Shown: positions 17,790 to 25,812 of the stretch, in pieces
Layout: every line of letters starts with the position of its first letter
How positions within the stretch are numbered: the stretch's first letter is position 1
NCBI GenBank assembly: GCA_050288425.1
Contig: JBNKDU010000124.1
Span: 62,001-126,000, forward strand
Direction of reading: 5' to 3'
Length of the DNA: 64,000 bases
Source of the DNA: JARRKU01 sp050288425
GTDB taxonomy: Bacteria > Desulfobacterota > Desulfobacteria > Desulfobacterales > Desulfosarcinaceae
Made by a program: the position numbers and the translations under genes
Notes under the pieces: generated by a model
Databases searched by the model: none
Seen by the model: the letters and a program-made list of their open reading frames with translations, nothing else
What the model was told of the DNA's origin: nothing

Positions 17790-20072
17790 TCAATTCACCT
17801 TATGTTGTCCAGGGGGCCCTGGACGGCGCCACAGTTCGCGTTTTTCAGTGTCGTGAAAATAGAGATACCGAAACAGACTATCGATACCATGGCAATCCAT
17901 ACAGAGGATTTCACTGCTCGAGTTGCGCAGGAAACGAAATCGCACTTGCACCGGGTAAGGATCGGCGGGGTGCGGCGCGGCAGCGGGCAAATGTCCGTTG
18001 TGGCATGTTGGACAACCGATATCGCCAACCCGCGTGCGATGTCCGAGATCGTCGAAAACGGGCGTGGACTTTTCCCTGCCCCGGGTGGGGTCTGCATGGC
18101 CGGCGACCAATTTGCCGGCTGGGTGGCTGGCGATGGCCGGAATTCTTTTCTCGGCTGGTTTGCCCCTGGCGTGGCAGCTGGTGCACAATCCGCCGATGGG
18201 ATTTACGTTTTCGGATAGCGGTCCATACTCGCGGGCCCACAGCCGCATGGAGTTGGGGCTGTTGTGGGGCAGATGGCAGGCGCCGCAAAGACCGGAGGAT
18301 TGAACGGTCTGGCCCGCCAGGTTAGTCGCTTCCGGCGCTGTGTTTCTCAGGTCGTGGGAGGATCCCGCCATGTTGGCCTGGGCCATGTGGCAACTTTTGC
18401 ACAGATCCGGTTCCGGCGCGTTGGCGATGCGCAGAAAGCTGTCGGCGGCCGTGCCCTCGACATTTGCGGAGTATGAATCGGCGTCGGGAGAGGACCGCCG
18501 GCTCCAGATATGTGGTTCGTGACAGGTCAGGCAGACCATATTCCGGTCGGGATTCCGGTTCCCCTTGTCATCGTACCGCGGCAGGGTCGGGGCGATGTCC
18601 CCGCCACCCGGCCGCAGGGCGGCCAGGGAAACATGGATCGGGTGGTCGTTGCCGCCCACCAGTTTGTTTTTGGCGGATCCCCGGGCGTTATGGCATGAGG
18701 TACAAACCTGGGAGGCCCAATCCTCATCGGCTGTCAGCGGTCTGGCCCACAGGCGTCTCTGCGCGGCGTGATGCGGCACGTGGCAGGTGCTGCAGGGGCC
18801 TGCATTCTCCGGGGTCATCGATAGCGCGTTCTTCTCCAGGGGGGCCGTGATCCCAAGATTGTGGTCGGAGGTGAGCAGAGGTCGTTTGTCCGAGTGGCAG
18901 GTGACGCAGAGCGCGGAAGTGCCGTCGTTGGCTATTCTGAGAAAACTGTTGCCTGCGTCCCCATCCACCTTTACGTCGCCTCCATTGGCGGTGGCGTTCG
19001 GGTCCCAGCGATGCACGTTATGGCAGGAGAAGCATTGCACGCTTCCGGTGGGTGTTTTGACGCCATTGGCGGAAAACAACGGCAGGTGGACGCCGCCGGC
19101 ATATCGATCCTTCGGTCTTACGTTCACCGGATGGTTGTATTGTCCGAGACGTTTGGCTTGCAGTTCGCCATTCTCGCCATGACAGGTGAGGCACATCTGC
19201 TTGGCCGGCGGGTCGCCCGTCAAGGGACGGGCCCAGATTTTATTGCCGGCGGCATGATGGGGTACATGGCAGACGCCGCAGGGGCCTGATTTCACCGGCG
19301 TCTGGTGGCGGATGTTTTTGAGGTTGGGGAACTGCGCGCGCATGTCGTGTCTGGAATTCAGGAGACCGGCCTGCTCCTGGTGGCAGGTCAGACACAACGC
19401 GGATTTGGCTGTGGACGCTGTCAGAGCGCGCTTTCCGTGTGCCTGGTGGCAGGATTGACAGATCATCTCTCCTGCCGGACTGAATTTCGCACCCAGCTCG
19501 GCCGCTTTAATTCTCGATTGCGCCTTGACGACTCTCAGCACCGGATGGCTGGCGCCCTCCTTTCGGCCGGTCCGGTTTCCGTGACAGGCGACGCACAGCT
19601 GGGATTTATCGTTGTCCATGCGCATGAACGCCGTACTGCCCACCTGGGCACTGTCTTTGAAATCGTGCAGCGTGTGGCAAGTGCCGCAGTAGATCTCGTT
19701 GTCGCTGTCCAGCCGCAGGATATCCGGGAGCTTCAGATTTTCCGGCACCTTCTTGAGCAGATGATGGGGATTGTCGGCCTCCACGGTGAGCCGGCTGTCG
19801 ACCACATAGCCGTCATGACAGGTGATGCACATGGATTCGGTGGAGACCAGGCCGGTGGAACCGGCCACCACGATGGGCGATGCGGTTTCGGGCACCAGGG
19901 TCGCCTGGTGGGTCTGAACGGCGTCGAACCACGACACATGGCATAGCAGGCACTCTTTGTCGGCACGTCGGGTCAGGGCCTGGGCCGGCGCCGCCGTGAG
20001 CAGCCAGCCGCAGAGCAGCAAAAGGGACCATGCCCATGAAAGCGTTTTTTTATGGACGTGAATGGGGATCAT
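17790..20072 (-). CDS. Giant 18-haem c-type cytochrome with repeated four-haem modules
   Basis: The 760-residue product has a Sec signal peptide (ending near APAQA) and 18 CXXCH motifs. After an N-terminal four-haem block it shows repeating modules: CXXCHxVHRW, DxFLRx(n)LCxxCH, CGxCHxPHH followed by WARPL, and CxxCH followed by NHP. The final partial module has two haems and the tail LFRYLYFHD. It is a paralogue of the 22-haem cytochrome at 10023-12767 and lacks exactly one four-haem module relative to it. The gene is 6 bases after the NHL gene at 20079, the same pairing seen for the 22-haem copy. Periplasmic or extracellular location is likely; there is no other membrane segment. Confidence 0.9.
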   Translation of the reverse strand: MIPIHVHKKTLSWAWSLLLLCGWLLTAAPAQALTRRADKECLLCHVSWFDAVQTHQATLVPETASPIVVAGSTGLVSTESMCITCHDGYVVDSRLTVEADNPHHLLKKVPENLKLPDILRLDSDNEIYCGTCHTLHDFKDSAQVGSTAFMRMDNDKSQLCVACHGNRTGRKEGASHPVLRVVKAQSRIKAAELGAKFSPAGEMICQSCHQAHGKRALTASTAKSALCLTCHQEQAGLLNSRHDMRAQFPNLKNIRHQTPVKSGPCGVCHVPHHAAGNKIWARPLTGDPPAKQMCLTCHGENGELQAKRLGQYNHPVNVRPKDRYAGGVHLPLFSANGVKTPTGSVQCFSCHNVHRWDPNATANGGDVKVDGDAGNSFLRIANDGTSALCVTCHSDKRPLLTSDHNLGITAPLEKNALSMTPENAGPCSTCHVPHHAAQRRLWARPLTADEDWASQVCTSCHNARGSAKNKLVGGNDHPIHVSLAALRPGGGDIAPTLPRYDDKGNRNPDRNMVCLTCHEPHIWSRRSSPDADSYSANVEGTAADSFLRIANAPEPDLCKSCHMAQANMAGSSHDLRNTAPEATNLAGQTVQSSGLCGACHLPHNSPNSMRLWAREYGPLSENVNPIGGLCTSCHARGKPAEKRIPAIASHPAGKLVAGHADPTRGREKSTPVFDDLGHRTRVGDIGCPTCHNGHLPAAAPHPADPYPVQVRFRFLRNSSSEILCMDCHGIDSLFRYLYFHDTEKRELWRRPGPPGQHKVN

Positions 20073-20078
20073 CTTCCT

Positions 20079-21026
20079 TCACTGCAACGCATACACACTG
20101 ACCATGTTCAGCGTCGATTGGACGACATAGAGCCGCTTATCCGAGTCGATGGCAATTCCCAGCGGTGTGACCAGCCGCAGGTGGCCGGGGCCGTCCGGCG
20201 AAGCCAATATGCCACGGAACCGTCCCGTGGGTTCGAACACCTGAATCACTCCGGTGTAGCTGTCGGATATGTAGACGCCGCCGTCGCCGTCCAGGGCGAT
20301 CCCTTTGGGGCGATAGAGCTGGCCGGGCAGCACGCCCAGTTGCGAGATTTGCCGCGGGTTCCCGCCGCCGGCATCGAACACCTGGACACGTCCGTTCAAA
20401 ATATCGACGACATAGAGATCGTCGCCGTCACGGGCGGCCATCATGCCGGGGAACCGCAGTTGTCCTTTCTGGTTTCCCATGCGGCCCCATCGGGCCGTCA
20501 GACTGCCGTCGGCCGCAAATACCATCACCTGGTGGTTGCGGGCGTCGCTGACGTAGATCCGCTTACCGCCCTGCCGGGCTTCCACCTCCACCGGCCGCGA
20601 TTGCCAGGGTTTCAGGTCGATCTGGCGCTGGAACTTGCCGGTGCGGCCGAAAATCTGGATGCGCTGGTTCCCGGTATCCGCCACGTAGATCCGGCCCGCT
20701 TCGTCGATATCGATGCCCACGGGGCTGTGGAATTGGCCCGCCTCCCGGCCCTGGCGGCCGATGGCGCCGATGTAGCGCCATTTGGCGTCGAACATTTTGA
20801 CCTGGTGGTTGGCGCCGTCCAGCACATAGAGCCGGCTGTCCGGACCCACGGCGACTTCCGTGGGTTGATTGAAATCCTGTCGGATATCGGCGAGATGTTT
20901 CACCTGGATGGGTCGAACGGTTTCGCCGACGGCCGGCTGGGCAGTGGCGATGCCCGCACCGCCGATGGTCAGGCAAAGCCAGACCCACAAACCCGAGGTG
21001 ATCTTGGCAAGACGGTTTTCGATCAT
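20079..21026 (-). CDS. Exported NHL-repeat beta-propeller protein
   Basis: The 315-residue product has a Sec signal peptide (MIENRLAKITSGLWVWLCLT, cleavage near ATA) and six NHL blades, for example SRLYVLDGANHQVKMFD, GRIYVADTGNQRIQIFG and GGVYISDSYTGVIQVFE. It has no lipobox. The ATG overlaps the stop of the preceding unknown gene (ATGA), and the stop is 6 bases from the start of the 18-haem cytochrome. It is closely related to the NHL protein at 12778-13728. A role as a scaffold or docking partner for the neighbouring giant cytochrome is inferred from the repeated gene pairing. Confidence 0.86.
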   Translation of the reverse strand: MIENRLAKITSGLWVWLCLTIGGAGIATAQPAVGETVRPIQVKHLADIRQDFNQPTEVAVGPDSRLYVLDGANHQVKMFDAKWRYIGAIGRQGREAGQFHSPVGIDIDEAGRIYVADTGNQRIQIFGRTGKFQRQIDLKPWQSRPVEVEARQGGKRIYVSDARNHQVMVFAADGSLTARWGRMGNQKGQLRFPGMMAARDGDDLYVVDILNGRVQVFDAGGGNPRQISQLGVLPGQLYRPKGIALDGDGGVYISDSYTGVIQVFEPTGRFRGILASPDGPGHLRLVTPLGIAIDSDKRLYVVQSTLNMVSVYALQ

Positions 21027-22018
21027 CGATTCTTGTCCGAAGTCGCCCGCGGCGGCATCCCGGTTTTCTGGCCGGCCGCCGACTCGATTTGCTCTTTCAG
21101 CCTGGAGATGATCCGGTTCACACTGTCCCGGTTCGCCGGGTCCGTATCGAACAGGCCCGGCTCGAGCGCCTGTTTCACCTTCTCGCGGATCTGGTTGTTG
21201 CGGATCCCGAAGGCCATGGAAATGATGATGGAGTTTTGTTCCTCTTCTCTCCGGGAGGCCAGGTGGGAGACAAACACCTTGGGAGCGGTGAGAAACATGT
21301 CCACGAACATATGCGATAAATACTCGGCGGGAAAACCATAGGCGTTGGTGGAATAATCGAACAATGCCTGGAGGATGGTTTCGTCCTGCCGGTAGGCGAA
21401 CAGGTCTGCCAGGTAGGAGAGAAAGTTCATGATATCGATGATCGCCTGGGAGGCCTCCACCGCCTGGGTCGGGTCCGCATTGCCGTCGTATTGCGGCAGA
21501 ACCCGCAGCAGGAAGTCGCGGTTTTGTTCGTACCGGAACCCCCGTCTGGCCGCCATGAAGGCCAGCAGCGCCTTCTCCCGGTTCTCCCAGCCGCTTTGTT
21601 GGTTCAGGTTGTCGATCAGTCGATTGGCCACCGGCAGGTCGTGCTCGTCCAGCAGGCGCAAGGCGTCGCAGATGGTTTCCGTGCGGGTAAAGTAGTCGAA
21701 TCGCGTGCGGGCGTGGATGGCGTCGCGGTCTTTTAGGATCTTCTGCAGCACATCGATGCGGTTCTTGGTGTCGAAACGCATGCCGATGTTGTCCAGGGCG
21801 ATGATATCGGTGCGGTCCAGGGGGTAGCCGATCTTGATCAGGTTTCGAATCAAATTGCGGGTGTTGTAGTTCTGGGCCTGCGCTTCAGGGGGTACGATGC
21901 CGGACAGGGCGATCGTGAACAGCACCACCGCGCAGGCGATGGCGGCGGGCAGAAGCATGAGCCTCCGGTTCCGGACGTCGTGGATCCGGCCCATGGTTTC
22001 CCTCGTATCGGAATTCAA
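21023..22018 (-). CDS. Unknown exported alpha-helical protein of the cytochrome operon
   Basis: I do not recognise this 331-residue protein. It has a signal peptide or membrane helix (LLPAAIACAVVLFTIALSGI, residues 22-41) followed by a wholly alpha-helical, charged sequence without Cys-haem motifs, which reads like helical (HEAT/ARM-like) repeats: paired amphipathic segments such as NLIRNLIKIGYPLDRTD and RIDVLQKILKDRDAIH. The C-terminus is basic and hydrophilic. Both ends overlap neighbouring genes by 4 bases (HAO-like gene upstream, NHL gene downstream), so it is tightly embedded in the electron-transfer operon. A structural or assembly role in the periplasm is possible. Confidence 0.75.
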   Translation of the reverse strand: MNSDTRETMGRIHDVRNRRLMLLPAAIACAVVLFTIALSGIVPPEAQAQNYNTRNLIRNLIKIGYPLDRTDIIALDNIGMRFDTKNRIDVLQKILKDRDAIHARTRFDYFTRTETICDALRLLDEHDLPVANRLIDNLNQQSGWENREKALLAFMAARRGFRYEQNRDFLLRVLPQYDGNADPTQAVEASQAIIDIMNFLSYLADLFAYRQDETILQALFDYSTNAYGFPAEYLSHMFVDMFLTAPKVFVSHLASRREEEQNSIIISMAFGIRNNQIREKVKQALEPGLFDTDPANRDSVNRIISRLKEQIESAAGQKTGMPPRATSDKNR

Positions 22019-23436
22019 TCGATACCCCCCGCCGATGGCCGCTCCCTATATTGCGGTTCGTGATACCCGCGCTCGCTCAGGAACCCCTTGGCCTTGCGTC
22101 CGAGGATCTTCCTGACTTCGGGGATGAATTCCAGGTAGTAACGATCGGCCACCTCCTGCAGCCCCTTGCTCCAGGCGTAGGCGGGGCCCATCATGGCGGC
22201 GCCGTGCCGGGCCCGCCGTCCCTCGTGGTATACCAGCTTCACATAGATTCTGTCCAATGGCTCGTCATGGAAACCGGCGGTGGACTTGCCCTGTTTGATC
22301 AGGTCGTCACGAATCCGGGTCGCCGGCTCGGCAATGGTTTGGTTGTAGCGTTCGACGAAGTCGTCGAATTGGGTGTAGAACTGCTTGATGAAATCGTCGG
22401 CGTGGCATTGCCGACAGACATGTTGCATGGTTTTCCGCCGCGACTCCCAGTTCTCCTGTTTGAAGGCGATGGGTTTGCGCAGGTTCCACGACAATCGCAG
22501 ACCGACATCGTGGTTGACACCCAGATCGATTCTCTTGTCGGCTTGCGGCGGGGGCAGCAGTGCTTTATACACCTCGTTGTCCGTTCCGGACAATACCGTC
22601 TTCAATGCTTCCTCCAACCGACGGTCGGCATCCTTGACGTCCCGTTGGGGCGGCACATCGCCCATGTGACAGCCGGCGCAGGTCGGACCGTGGAAGTAAT
22701 CCACTCCGGCCCGCCAGCGGCGGCGGTCCATGTTCAGGCGATCCTGGTAGGCGGCATAGGTCATGCCGTGCTTGCTGCCCCGGTAGATCTCGATGTGCGG
22801 GTTTTCCGGTCCGTTGTGGCAGCGGCCGCAGGTATCCGGCCTGCGGGACTGCTCCGTGGAGAAGAGATGGCGGGGATGGCATGCGGTGCAGGCCCCCTTG
22901 CTGCCGTCCAGATTGATCCTGCCGATGCCCGTGTTGGGCCAAGTGTCGGGGTCCAGCCGTCCGCTGCCGTCCTTTTGCAATTTGACCACCGTGCCGTGGC
23001 AGGCTTCGCAGCCTTTGTACTGGTCTTCGATGCCCCACATGGCCTGTCCCAGAAAATTGTCGATGCTTTCGAGGGTCTGAATGGCATCGGCGTGATGGGA
23101 GTTGGTGTATTGACCGTATTCCTTCTCATGGCACTGGCCGCAGTCCTTGGGGGTGGGTACGATGGCGATGCGCTCCTTGTGTTCGTATCCGTCGGCGTCC
23201 TCGGCGCCGGCCTTGTGGCAGTCGTAGCAATTGACACCGGCCTGACCCATGGCGCTCTGGTTCCACTGGTTGTAAATTCCCGGCGTGACTTCGCGGTGAC
23301 ATACCACGCAGACATCTCCCCTGGAATCGCCGTACTTGTCCGGGGGGACATAATAGGCTTCCGCGATACCGGTACAGAACAGGCACACGGTCAAAACGAG
23401 AAGTAGTGCTTTCCAGCAAGATTCTGATTGCGGCAT
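22015..23436 (-). CDS. HAO-like octaheme c-type cytochrome
   Basis: Member of the hydroxylamine oxidoreductase/octaheme family. The 473-residue product has a Sec signal peptide and eight CXXCH motifs (CVVCH, CYDCH, CGQCH, CEACH, CTACH, CGRCH, CAGCH, CRQCH), plus the family hallmark YHEGRRARHGAAMMGPAY near the C-terminus and the central WPNTGIGRINLDGSKGAC. The start was moved from 23478 to the ATG at 23436, which has GGAAAGGAG upstream. Known relatives oxidise hydroxylamine or reduce nitrite/hydroxylamine; here the setting inside an electron-transfer operon leaves the substrate open. It may serve as an electron carrier rather than an N-cycle enzyme. A second family member lies at 58882-60273. 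Confidence 0.88.
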   Translation of the reverse strand: MPQSESCWKALLLVLTVCLFCTGIAEAYYVPPDKYGDSRGDVCVVCHREVTPGIYNQWNQSAMGQAGVNCYDCHKAGAEDADGYEHKERIAIVPTPKDCGQCHEKEYGQYTNSHHADAIQTLESIDNFLGQAMWGIEDQYKGCEACHGTVVKLQKDGSGRLDPDTWPNTGIGRINLDGSKGACTACHPRHLFSTEQSRRPDTCGRCHNGPENPHIEIYRGSKHGMTYAAYQDRLNMDRRRWRAGVDYFHGPTCAGCHMGDVPPQRDVKDADRRLEEALKTVLSGTDNEVYKALLPPPQADKRIDLGVNHDVGLRLSWNLRKPIAFKQENWESRRKTMQHVCRQCHADDFIKQFYTQFDDFVERYNQTIAEPATRIRDDLIKQGKSTAGFHDEPLDRIYVKLVYHEGRRARHGAAMMGPAYAWSKGLQEVADRYYLEFIPEVRKILGRKAKGFLSERGYHEPQYRERPSAGGID

Positions 23437-23513
23437 GACGGCTCCTTTCCCCAACCCCTCGGCAAGCGCTCTGTCCATGGCCCGTTTGCCATCCTTCTTA
23501 TGCGGCGTTCGGG

Positions 23514-24812
23514 TCAGGACACCCTTGGCAGCTCGTTAATGGAAACATCCACGGCCCCGACCGATTCCCGGGGAACGGAAGGTTCTTTTTTTTCTTCAGG
23601 CCCGGCTCCCGCAACCCGCAGTTCTCCGGTTTCGATGGGAATGGCGATTTTCAAGGCCAGGGTGTAAATCAACAGGCCGATGCCCAGTACGCCGATGGAA
23701 ATCATGATCTCCGGCGTTTTCGGTGAGTATTCCCAGATTTCGCCCATGGGGGAAGGCACGAACCCGGGCACGATGAAGCCCAGGCCTTTCTCCAGCCAGA
23801 CGCCGACGATGATCAGCACGCAGGCCAGGTTCAGGGTGATGAAGTTCTTCTTGGTCCAGGGGATCAGGAAGAGAAGGAAGGCCGTGATATTGAACGTGAT
23901 GGCCGTCCAGATCCAGGGTACCAGGCCGCTATGGCCGTGCAATCCGACGAAGAGATATATGATGGGCGCCTTGTGCCAGCTGTCGGTGTAGAGTTCCTTG
24001 AAGACTTCGGCTCCCAGAAACAGCAGGTTGATGCCCATGGCGATACAGACCATCTCGGCGATCTTGAACAGCGCCGCGTCCTTGACTTTGAACCTGGTGA
24101 ATCTGCGGATCACCTGAAAGATAATGATGCAAAGGGACGGGCCGGAACAGAAGGCCGAAGCCAGAAACCGCGGCGCCAGGATGGCCGTGTTCCAGAACGG
24201 ACGCGCCCCCAATCCATTATACAGGTAGGCCGTGACGGTATGGATGCCCACCGCCCAGGGAATGGAGAGCAGCACCAAAGGCATGTAGACCCATTTATTG
24301 GCCTCCTTCTGCAGGTAGATCATGGTCAACAGGTAGAGAGAGACGGCCATGTTGATGAACAGGTACCCGTTCAATACCAGGATGTCCCAGTCCAGCATGG
24401 AGGCCGGGAAATTGGGCCTGCCGACGAATGGGAGCAGGTGCCATATTCGTTCCGGATGTCCCAGGTCCAGGGTCACGAAGAGCATGGCCATGAGCAGGGC
24501 GCTGACGGCCAGGATTTCTCCCAGTACGGTGATCTCCTTAATGGGCCCGAAATCATAGACATAGGCCGGGATGACCAGCAATACGGCGGCGGCGGCGACT
24601 CCGACCAGATAGGTGAAGTTGCCGATATAGAATCCCCAGGAGACCTGGTCCACCATGCCGGTGACCGCCAGTCCGGATGCAAATTGATAGGAGTAGCCCC
24701 GCAGGCCGATGGCGATCATGCCCAGGATAACGATGATCCAGGCATAGTAGATGGGCGGTCCCTCGATCCATCGGCTGCTGACCTGGCGGATAAAATGGAT
24801 GGCTTTTTGCAT
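23514..24812 (-). CDS. NrfD/PsrC-family membrane protein
   Basis: The 432-residue product has about ten transmembrane helices, with the family's features, including GFYIGNFTYLVGVAAAAVLL and LGHPERIWHLLPF. NrfD-type subunits exchange electrons with menaquinone and in some complexes support charge translocation. The open frame begins at a TTG (24833), but the ATG at 24812 has AAGGA about 10 bases upstream. The gene follows the Tat-exported ferredoxin gene and precedes the HAO-like cytochrome gene. With the tetraheme cytochrome at 25813-26433 it makes a cytochrome/FeS/NrfD set, similar in composition to Qrc without QrcB, or to Cbc4-type complexes; this comparison is inference. Confidence 0.88.
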   Translation of the reverse strand: MQKAIHFIRQVSSRWIEGPPIYYAWIIVILGMIAIGLRGYSYQFASGLAVTGMVDQVSWGFYIGNFTYLVGVAAAAVLLVIPAYVYDFGPIKEITVLGEILAVSALLMAMLFVTLDLGHPERIWHLLPFVGRPNFPASMLDWDILVLNGYLFINMAVSLYLLTMIYLQKEANKWVYMPLVLLSIPWAVGIHTVTAYLYNGLGARPFWNTAILAPRFLASAFCSGPSLCIIIFQVIRRFTRFKVKDAALFKIAEMVCIAMGINLLFLGAEVFKELYTDSWHKAPIIYLFVGLHGHSGLVPWIWTAITFNITAFLLFLIPWTKKNFITLNLACVLIIVGVWLEKGLGFIVPGFVPSPMGEIWEYSPKTPEIMISIGVLGIGLLIYTLALKIAIPIETGELRVAGAGPEEKKEPSVPRESVGAVDVSINELPRVS

Positions 24813-24849
24813 GAATGCGATTCCTTCTTCCAACCCGACGATGGCCGGA

Positions 24850-25767
24850 CTAAAGCGAAAAGAAATAGAAGAACTTGGGCTGCGTATTCAAATCTTCTTT
24901 CAGCTTGAATACCCGCTGGTGTTCCAGCACCTTGCTGATCTCGCTGTCGGGATCGAGAAGGTTGCCGAATTTGCGCGCGCCCACCGGGCAGGCTTCCACA
25001 CATGCCGGGTAGCGTCCCTTGCGGGTGCGCTGCACACAGAACGTGCATTTCTCCACGACGCCCCGGTGGCGGGGGCGGTTGCCCAGGTAGTGTACGTTGG
25101 TGTTCAACTCCTCTCGCGGAATGTACGGATCGGCAAAATTGAACCGCCTGGCCCAGTAGGGACAGGCCGCCATGCAGTAGCGGCAGCCGATACACCAGTT
25201 ATAATCGATGACGACGATCCCGTCCTCATCCTTCCAAGTCGCCTGGGTGGGGCAGACCTTCACGCATGGCGGGTTTTCGCATTGCTGGCATTGTACCGGC
25301 ATCGTGTAGGTTCCTTCCGTGGGTACCATGCCGGCCTCGTAGTAATGTTCGGACTCTTCGAAATTCATGGTGCCTTTTTCGAACCGCAACACGCGGATCC
25401 ATTGAATTTGCGGTTTGCGGCTCTGGTTGTTCTCCTTTACGCAGGCATAGACGCAGCGCCGGCAACCGATACAGCGAGAAAGATCCAGGGCATAGCCGAA
25501 GAGCACATTGGGATACGGTGGTTCGCTACCCAGGATAAAATCACGGCCGTATTTTTCTTTGTACTGCTTTTGCAGCCGTGATTTTACGCGCTGGAGCTCT
25601 TCCGGACTCATCTCTTCGAAATGGCTTTGGATATACTCATCCAGCTTTTCCCCGGGCACCGCGCCACCGAGGCCGCAACCTCCGAGGGCCAGCGACGCCG
25701 AAGCGACTCCCGCGGTCTGCAGGAAAGTTCTGCGACTCACGTGTTTGGCAAATTTGGGTTTCATCAT
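24850..25767 (-). CDS. Tat-exported four-cluster ferredoxin subunit (HmcB/DsrO/PsrB type)
   Basis: The 305-residue product begins with a twin-arginine signal (SRRTFLQTAG, residues 11-20) followed by LGGCGLGG, a possible lipobox. Four [4Fe-4S] motif groups are visible: CIGCRRCVYAC, CQQCENPPCVKVCP, CIGCRYCMAACP and the split group CTFC/CVEACP. This is the standard partner of NrfD-type membrane proteins and transfers electrons between the quinone site and a periplasmic redox subunit. The start was taken at the ATG at 25767 (AGGAA 5 bases upstream) rather than at 25800, because this puts the Tat motif at the usual distance from the N-terminus. No catalytic molybdopterin subunit is encoded nearby. 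Confidence 0.9.
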   Translation of the reverse strand: MMKPKFAKHVSRRTFLQTAGVASASLALGGCGLGGAVPGEKLDEYIQSHFEEMSPEELQRVKSRLQKQYKEKYGRDFILGSEPPYPNVLFGYALDLSRCIGCRRCVYACVKENNQSRKPQIQWIRVLRFEKGTMNFEESEHYYEAGMVPTEGTYTMPVQCQQCENPPCVKVCPTQATWKDEDGIVVIDYNWCIGCRYCMAACPYWARRFNFADPYIPREELNTNVHYLGNRPRHRGVVEKCTFCVQRTRKGRYPACVEACPVGARKFGNLLDPDSEISKVLEHQRVFKLKEDLNTQPKFFYFFSL

Positions 25768-25812
25768 GCGTTCCTGTGATCGGTCTGGCAATTTATACAT
25801 TGTGGGCCGAAA

